64,000 bases of DNA from Cladopsammia gracilis (Eukaryota > Cnidaria > Anthozoa > Scleractinia > Dendrophylliidae), in contig JAJGOT010000033.1 in the NCBI GenBank assembly GCA_022457155.1, forward strand, positions 2,310,001 to 2,374,000, read 5' to 3'. The notes beneath the pieces were generated by a model that saw only the letters and a list, made by a program, of their open reading frames with translations, searched no databases and was not told the DNA's origin. Shown here piece by piece: positions 57,160 to 64,000 of this stretch (positions within the stretch are counted from its first letter, which is position 1; each line of letters begins with the position of its first letter). Made by a program: the position numbers and the translations under genes.

Positions 57160-58496
57160 TTAAAAGTTCACTGGTCTGATTTTCATCTCAGCTCTCTTGG
57201 CAGAGTATTTGTATCCTTTCCATGCTTTCCAGTTGACACCATCAGCGTTTGATGAGTGCGTGCCAAGATGGTAAACGCCGTTCAGATTGGAGACGTGACA
57301 GCCGTGATACCACCAGGCACCTTTATAAATCACAGCACAGTTACGAGAATAGCTGTCATTATCCTGATCCTTGGTTGAAAAGGCATGACCACGATGCTCA
57401 GTGAGAGAATCACCAGCAGTTCCTAAAAACAAAACCAGAGATTGTCAAACACTGAAATGTCAAAAACAAAATATGAAAACAGAATGACACTGCAAACATG
57501 AATCAAATGGGTCACCTAAAGCGTTAAGAAATCTCTCTTTCCTTTTCCATTCTAGCGACTGCCACGGCTTTTTGAAGAATACTGTCAAGAACACCGCGAA
57601 GCAAGGTAAAGCGGATGATTTTTTGAAGAAGGCGGCTTCAAAATAGCTAAATAACGCGGTTGGGCTGAATGAGTAGTTTTGGTGAAAAAGAGGTCCAGAA
57701 CCCATTTCCCTGGCACGGGAGAGGAAGACAATAAACTTTACCTGAGTAAGTTCCAAGACTAAGCTGGTACTTAGTCCTCTCGCTGGTAACTGCAAACATG
57801 TCGTACTCAGCATAAGCAGTTTTGCCTGTTGTATCCTCCAGATCAACGCGAAGCTTGTTCTTTGTTTTGGTCAGGCGGTGTATCTTGTCCAATCCGAGCC
57901 AAAACTCACCATTCAGGTTACCAAAGCCACGTTTGTAATCGGCCCAGCCGCGGTAGAAATCAACCGAGCCGTCCATTCTCTTTTGAAAGACTGTCCACCC
58001 CCCACCGGCCGATGTCTGGTCACAGAACACATCAAAGGCACCTGAACCATCAGGGTCGATTGTATAAACACCGCTGATCTTTTCACCAGATTTGTACAAC
58101 TCAGCGCAGTTCTTCTTAGCTGTTGAGCAAATTAACAGGAGTAATTATGTAAATGCGTCTGAAAATAGGTTTCAACATTTCTAGAAACGTTTCTTGCATA
58201 TTAGCCCAGAAAACAAATCTAAATTTACCTTTCACAGTAGTTTTATTTCCTTTCAATATTTCCATGTCATCTTGAAGTTCAGTGAGTTGTTTCTTCATTT
58301 CCTGTAGAATAGTTTCAATCTTCTTGTTTGGCCCGGCATAGAAGCTGTTGTACACGTTGGTGCATTGCTTTGTGGCTGAAGGAACTGAAGTCTTTTCAGT
58401 AGCGCTGGCTCCTGGTTTATTAGCCAAGGTTTGGCTCGTCATAAACAACGCCAATAACAGGAGATTCCAATGCAGTCCTACAGAAACATAACACAT
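57160..58496 (-). CDS. Secreted fibrinogen-related domain (FReD) lectin, copy D
   Basis: Exons 58496-58229, 58119-57742 and 57422-57160 (TAA), 302 residues, phase-1 introns as in A and B. Signal peptide [14 protein letters not shown], linker with KQCTNVY, coiled coil, then FReD. Exon 2 differs from copy A by about five conservative residues in 126. Exon 3 differs by about 20 of 87, concentrated at the ligand face: [36 protein letters not shown]. Both cysteine pairs and DQDND are kept. An in-frame upstream ATG at 58685 is open, as in B, but is judged less likely than the start in front of the signal peptide. Confidence 0.88.
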
Positions 58497-58950
58497 GGTA
58501 AAGATAACAGGCAAACTCAGTTTAAAATCTTCGTTTGTTGCTTTCTCGTCGAGACTGACGAAAATCACTTCAGGTAATCCTTTTATGGATGCAATACGGT
58601 CTTTGCCCCCTAGCCATGAAGTCGTCGAGATAATTTTCGTGTTCGAATAATGACGACTTTTTTGTATTATTTCTGACAAATACATGTCTATTCAAAACCC
58701 ATGTTTTGTATCAAAATTCAGTAAAAATAATCCAATGCCGCGATTTGTGTAAAACTGTCATGCATATTTTCCAAACTGAAAATGACAAACCATCAGAATT
58801 CTGACCGCGAATTTTACATACATAGATTTTTCAGTTTTCAAGGTCAACTACATTAAACAATGAAACGAAACAACGGAACTGATACCCCCACAAACTTTGC
58901 ATTAACGTTTCGTTCCATGTTTATCCCATTTTAAAAATGCATGGCGAATA

Positions 58951-59643
58951 TGACCCCTTCCTGCTTTGATGATTACTTTAAAAGCATTTCCTCCATACAA
59001 TGTTACTTAACCCGACAATCACTCAATGAAAATATATTCTTAAAATCTGTTAACACTAGCTACTCAATATGGCATTCGTACCCTTCGCTATACTGGTAGT
59101 TTCTTGGTGTTGCGGATGGTGTGATCACCAAATGACGTAAAACAAAAGATTCAAAAGACACTGAACAATACCCACACCAAATCACAAAAGCTAACCAACA
59201 ATGGCTTCCGCAACACCAAGAAACACCCGCTATACTGGTTCACACCTTTGGAATTCTCTATCAATTCAGTAATACTAAACAAATTCCTTTTCTCTCCTCA
59301 TTTCGTAAAACTATTAAGAACTCTATGATCAATAATTACGATGACTTTTTTGATACATTAAATACCTAAATTAATATTATTAGCTCATGAAGAAATACTT
59401 TTTACCTTAATTTATGTAATTTAAATCTTATTTTTCTATGTTCTCAGTTTTCCTTTTGGGTCATCCACTCGATTAGCTCTAGCTATTTGGATGCTCCAAA
59501 CTCACGAATTCTACCTGTTAATTTTTTTCTTTGGTTTTTCTTTTCTTTATCTATAATCTAGTTTTATTTTTAAATTATTTTCTTTTTCCTTTTTTGTAAA
59601 GATCTTGTGTGAGTTGAATAAAAATATTGTATTGTATTGTATT
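58951..59643 (+). mobile_element. 5'-truncated LINE insertion, interrupted by a MITE
   Basis: GAATA flanks both ends (58946-58950, 59644-59648), and copy A near 24940 is the empty site (GGCGAATAAGAGG). The frame near 59230 has YTGSHLWNSLS, the C-terminal motif of CR1/L2-type reverse transcriptase, with frameshifts. The 3' end is an ATTGT microsatellite tail, as in L2/CR1-like elements. Confidence 0.75.
59097..59227. mobile_element. 131-bp MITE nested in the LINE
   Basis: GTTTCTTGGTGTTGCGGA and TCCGCAACACCAAGAAAC are near-terminal inverted repeats. CGCTATACTGG occurs on both sides (59086-59096, 59228-59238), an 11-bp duplication. The element interrupts the LINE reading frame. Confidence 0.75.
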
Positions 59644-59731
59644 GAATAAGAGGAGATTAAGCGAAAAACAAAGAAAAAAAGAAACCCGCCTAAGGTCAGA
59701 TCGGTTTGGTTGGTCATTCAGTACTGAAATT

Positions 59732-60330
59732 CAGGGGCACCCAACGAACAATCTTTGGTAAAATGTATTATTTTACTCTAAGAAATTAAAATAAATGATA
59801 GAAAAGCATTTCCAGGTGTTCTTCTACGTTGCTGGGAAAAATATATCTGTTCCTTTTTCCCGGCATAACACACAGGGAAATTCCCAGCCAGCTGGATAAA
59901 AAAATGTCTGCTTCCCAGCCAGCAATTAAATAAAATGAATAAATGAAAAATACAATAATAATAACTTACCAAACGGGGCTTGGGAACTAATGAAACATTA
60001 ATGGCAAACTATCTGAAGCTTTTTGTTTATTGTTTTGTACATTTACTGCCGTCTCGAACTAAACCTGTTCGGGTATCCCCAAGTACCGCTTACATTTGTT
60101 ACTACGAAGCTGAACCCTTTTAAGCCCCAAAGTGTCCTCCGATTTTCTTCCATCCAATCTCTTTTCGATCTGCTCAAGTTAGCCAGCACAGTTTGTTCTT
60201 GCGACTCCTTTCTCAAGTCAACCAGCGCAAAAATGGTAATCAAAAAAATATGTACAGAATATTTTGCCAGCCAGCAAGAATTCCGCTGAGGAACAGATAA
60301 AGTGAGGAACAGATTCGTTGGATGCCCCTG
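59732..60330. mobile_element. 599-bp hAT-like non-autonomous element
   Basis: CAGGGGCACCCAACGAA and TTCGTTGGATGCCCCTG are the ends. GAAATT lies on both sides. Copies A and B have no insert here. CAGGGGC ends are typical of hAT elements, though the usual duplication is 8 bp. Confidence 0.7.
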
Positions 60331-62049
60331 GAAATTGTCATCTTCATTCGTTATCATTGTTTTAATAAATAAAGAAATTGTGTCGACTTATAGCAAATCC
60401 TTTTATCGTGGTTTTCGGAAGAAGCCTGATCAATTCTCAGAGAGATCGTATTGATTTTAAACCCGGGTGTCTAATAACGATTCGTGCCCTTTCCTAGCCA
60501 AGGAATTTATACGCCGGCTGATGAAAATTATTGTTTAGATAGCACTGATTTTTTCGTATTGATTGCATGGGTTAAACCTTCGTCTTCGATCACAAAGATG
60601 TTAAGATGGATGATTAGCTCAAATCATGTTGAAAAGCGAAACATTATCTGGCTTTATATAGTTAATTCTGTCAGGGGTAAAGAAATTACGCTGCTTCGAC
60701 AGTACACATACACATCTGCGATGCGCATCCACAACTCGCCGCTTTTTCAAGTTCTGTTATACTTTCATTTGACCGTCAATCCGTCCATCACTGGGTTATA
60801 CTCTCAAGTCAAGAAATTCATTATCAAGCAAGAATAAATATCAAATCAACTGATACCATGCAAGTTATTTTTTTATGGCTTTATCTCAAGCTTTACAGTG
60901 AAGAGTACTTTATCAATTCACTTTCAATTTAACCCTAGCTATTTTAAAAATATAAATAGCAAGGAGTCAGTTTTAGTGTAACGAAATTCTCACAAAACGA
61001 GGATGAAAAATTAAAGTTACAAGTAATTGTGACTTACGTTTTCCATTGAAAGATAGCAGGGCTCATCGCCAACTTCGTTGATTTCAAGGTTAATTCACGG
61101 ATATGCCCCGCACATCGAATCACTTGGTCACGTATTGCAAATGACTGCAGTGATGAATTAAAAAAAATAATAAACATTTTTAAAATCTAAATTTGGAAAT
61201 TTTAAGAGCGCCACCAAATACAAGAGACTGTTATTTTCCGATCTCTGTTCACGTACCGAATCTTACAATGATGTTGGACGTTTTTAGGTTGAGCCCGTTG
61301 TGAAATCAGTCGGGAAGCGACAACTGGGCCCGCCCAAAACGTACAATAAAAATAAACAAGGAAGTTGAAGAAAAGACTCACAGCGCTTCAGTCTTTATGT
61401 TCTTTGCCGTAATTGTTTATTAAATAAATAGTAAATCCGAACTGAATATGTGTTTATTGTGTTTGCCAAATCTGCCCGAACGATTTTATCCAATTCTGCT
61501 TTCTTTCATCATTATGACTGGCCGGCGCCATAGTTTCTTCCACGCAGGAAATACCGGACGTGGGGTAGGTTAAAAAGTCCTTCGTTGAAACTTAAAATAT
61601 TGTTTGAAAAAGGAATCCATGTCCTTCTGTTTGTGATGATGTAAATAAAACTAGAAACTGGGTAGATAAGGTTTATTTTACATAAGACACGTAAGGCATT
61701 TTATATCCACTTATATTAATACATTATTTATTACTGACTGAATCATTGTCTTTCAGTATTATAAGTTAAGCGGTCCGTCGACTATCTTGGTGAAAGCCAA
61801 CGGCTTACATGTATCAGGAGAATTTTTCTGAGAGGGGAAAAAGACTGATATACGTACTAATTAATATAACTCTATTGGCTATCAAGTAGATCTCTTTAAT
61901 TTGTCCTCTTTATTTTATCAGCAAAATACATATGCATACGTTTGGTGAAATGTGGATGTTATATTGACATCAGTTTAGTCGACAATCTACTGAAAAAAGC
62001 TGCCGAATGATCGTATCGGGGAACCATCTTCAAATCTTAAAAGTGTTGA

Positions 62050-63658
62050 CACAGAGAATAAATGCTCAATTATTAATTGGATGCGTCGTTTTTATGAGCA
62101 GTCCGTTCAGTCTCGCCAATCTAAGCTGCCGCAGTTGCAATTTGTTTTCGGCCTAAAAAAAAAAGGAAGGCTGACGCGCGTTTGAAGTCAGTTCACTTAA
62201 AGGAGTTTGGTATCCCGGAACTGGGGAAATCGCCATAAAATCTGTGATATTTAGACTACGGTAAACTAAAAACGTTTTTATTGTGGGTCAACTGCGTTTA
62301 TTATCAATTACATGCAAGATTACCTTCTACGTTCATGAAGTTCCTGTTACGAATTTGCCCCTCCACAGCTCACGTTTATTAGACTTATTAGCAATAAGAG
62401 AAAAACATTTTAAATAATCAACGGATTTGACATGGCTCAATATCTAAAGCGAATTTAAATTTCAGAATAGGAAATGAAAATTATGTCCTCCGTATTTTGC
62501 ATTTAATATCAGTGGTATTTTATAATAGCCCGTTTCTGCGAGTCCTCATCTCACCTTCAAGTGTATTTTCAATTTTCGGCTTCTCCGATACACGCCGGTG
62601 CTCCTTCCTGGTTGATGTCAACTGATGTTGCCAATCTTATTTCATTTATAATAATTTCCCGCACCAGTGCATGCAATTGAAAGACAGCCGTGCACCGAAT
62701 CAAAGTTTTTTTTTTCCGGTGAAGCTAGATAAAAACCGGATAAAACCGGATCGGAATCGGTTAATTTAGCCAAAGTTCTGAGCCGGTAGTCTAGAGAGCT
62801 GTAACAGGCGGCGTTTTGATCGGAGATTAAATATTTATTTCTTAAATCCAAACTTGCATCCTAACTTTGAAAACACATCTTTTGTTATTTTGTCAAATCT
62901 AATGGGTTCTTTAGTGCTCAAATGTCAAATGAAATGCTTCCATGTCATCGCGGTTGTCAAGTATATACGCTCTCGGGAAATATCGGCTCATTTTTCGGAG
63001 ATCAGAATATAGCAATTAAATGACCGAAATTATCTCAAATTGGATAAATATAACTCACTGAACGAGATATTTTCCTCTGTCGGAGGATATGATATTAAGT
63101 TCCGGGTTTTCATTTCTTTTTGCGTAATCTTTGAGGCAATTCATCGCGGCTGGTCTAATTACCATGTACGCACAAGTTTGAGCGTGGGTGGGTGAACTGA
63201 ACAACAAGAAAAGAGTCGTCTTTATCTTCCTCGTAAAAGAATAATTAAGAAAACTGATATCACCATGAAAGTTGATAAAAGATGAAAAAGAGGCACCTGA
63301 TTTTTGAATCCCAACGCGGAGTGTAATATCAACAAAAACGCGATAACAATAAGGTGTGTTTGGCACCATGAATGTTCGTCATTTAGTTTGTATCTTTCCT
63401 GGTTTGATATTGAATAGCATGAACGATAATTTGCGAAGAGAACTTCACGAAACGTGTATTTCACACATTACTTCTCACGCCCCTAAGAACTAATTTAGAT
63501 CTTTACTGATTTTTTTCTATGAAAACGGTCGTTATGTGTGATATTTTGTGCGTTTTCTCGCGGGATCACGGATCACGTGACACGCTAACAATGCCGGATA
63601 CAGCTGCCTGCGACGGTGTTGGGTTATTTATACAAAATGCTAATATCCATTCCGGAAT
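62050..63658 (+). promoter_or_regulatory. Upstream region of the membrane-protein gene (duplicated block, copy D)
   Basis: Directly precedes the ATG at 63659. It contains GATCACGTGACACGC (E-box-like CACGTG) near 63571 and TTATTTATAC about 35 bp upstream of the start region. The same block appears at 26042-29325 and, inverted, at 36127-39756, where no coding exon follows. The promoter role is inferred from position. Confidence 0.5.
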
Positions 63659-64000
63659 ATGGAATCAGATCTCGAGGGATCTGAATCCTCGAGTGCGGAA
63701 TTACAAGAACACGTCAGTATATCTCTACTTCCCGATCAAAAACGCAACAGAAAGAGACGGTATCGGGGCGCAAACATCACATATAAACTGTGGAAGATGT
63801 TTGGCGGGAAGGCCGCCATTTACGGGGTCGTGACAGCTTTGTTGTTACTTTCAGTCTTGCTTCTCGCGGTCTTCGCTCGCCCATCTTCTTCACACGAAAC
63901 TGTAAACAACAACGAGAAGAAGAATGCTCGCCATGATTTTGAACTGGCTAGAGACGTTCCTGTATTCGACCAAGGAAAGAAAAAGACGGAATCTGGGTCG
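63659..64000 (+). CDS. Single-pass membrane protein, first exon, runs off the window
   Basis: An open frame of 114 codons from the ATG at 63659 to the end of the window. It starts MESDLEGSESSSAELQEH, followed by a basic stretch (KRNRKRRYRG), then a strong hydrophobic segment (YGVVTALLLLSVLLLAVF), then a charged polar tail (HETVNNNEKKNARHDF). An acidic then basic N-terminus before a single hydrophobic span fits a type II membrane protein or a long signal anchor. No enzyme domain is visible yet, so the family is unknown. Other frames have stops. The frame is preferred for its coherent topology. Confidence 0.6.
   Translation, partial: MESDLEGSESSSAELQEHVSISLLPDQKRNRKRRYRGANITYKLWKMFGGKAAIYGVVTALLLLSVLLLAVFARPSSSHETVNNNEKKNARHDFELARDVPVFDQGKKKTESGS

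Larger units (their letters stand above)
58497..62049. other. 5' flank of FReD D, part of the duplicated unit
   Basis: Matches 24493-26041 and 32744-36126 once the LINE and hAT-like insertions (58951-59643, 59732-60330) are removed. No gene was recognised in the remainder. Confidence 0.5.

Noticed and set aside
63519..63833. 104-codon plus-strand ORF overlapping the membrane-protein start
   Set aside because: It ends at 63833 and has no coherent topology. The alternative frame from 63659 stays open to the window edge, with a basic stretch and a clear membrane span.

Overview
The window looks like nuclear DNA of a cnidarian, most likely a stony coral. The genes have short exons and GT-AG introns. 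The domain content fits: an ShK domain fused to trypsin, and an expanded family of secreted fibrinogen-related lectins. The DNA between genes is AT-rich and crowded with MITEs, foldback elements, tRNA-derived SINEs and decayed LINE, DIRS and Penelope-like sequence. No bacterial or viral gene organisation, rRNA or CRISPR array was seen. The species assignment is inference.

Layout. 1-7.1 kb: the 3' half of a TTI2 gene (+ strand, ten exons, stop at 7091), with several MITEs in its introns. 7.6-8.1 kb: a TTAA-flanked MITE and a tRNA-derived SINE split by another MITE. 8.7-19.8 kb: a complete secreted serine protease gene (- strand, six exons: signal peptide, ShK, proline-rich linker, trypsin) with a TATA box and a poly(A) signal; its 7.7-kb first intron is full of repeats. 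19.8-22.5 kb: a composite repeat block whose two halves recur at 42.8-44.0 and 54.4-55.4 kb.

22.8-63.7 kb is dominated by segmental duplication. Three intact paralogous FReD lectin genes, all on the - strand (A 23.1-24.5, B 30.8-32.7, D 57.2-58.5 kb), are each followed to the right by the same few kb of 5' flank and by a promoter-like block of about 1.6 kb. In copy B that block is inverted. A dead FReD copy (C, 39.9-40.8 kb) and an exon scrap (29.3 kb) lie among them. In copy D the promoter-like block runs directly into the first coding exon of a single-pass membrane protein gene (+ strand, from 63659) that leaves the window. Comparing the copies gives empty sites that date and delimit many insertions.

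Other landmarks are a decayed DIRS-like retroelement (45.5-47.6 kb), a decayed Tx1/L1-like LINE (52.3-53.6 kb) and a hammerhead ribozyme motif of the minimal Penelope type at 54.1 kb, with a mutated relative at 27.6 kb.

The most interesting biological signal is in the FReD family. The exon carrying the ligand pocket is far more diverged than the preceding exon or the adjacent intron, and most of its changes are amino-acid replacing. That suggests diversifying selection on secreted recognition lectins.
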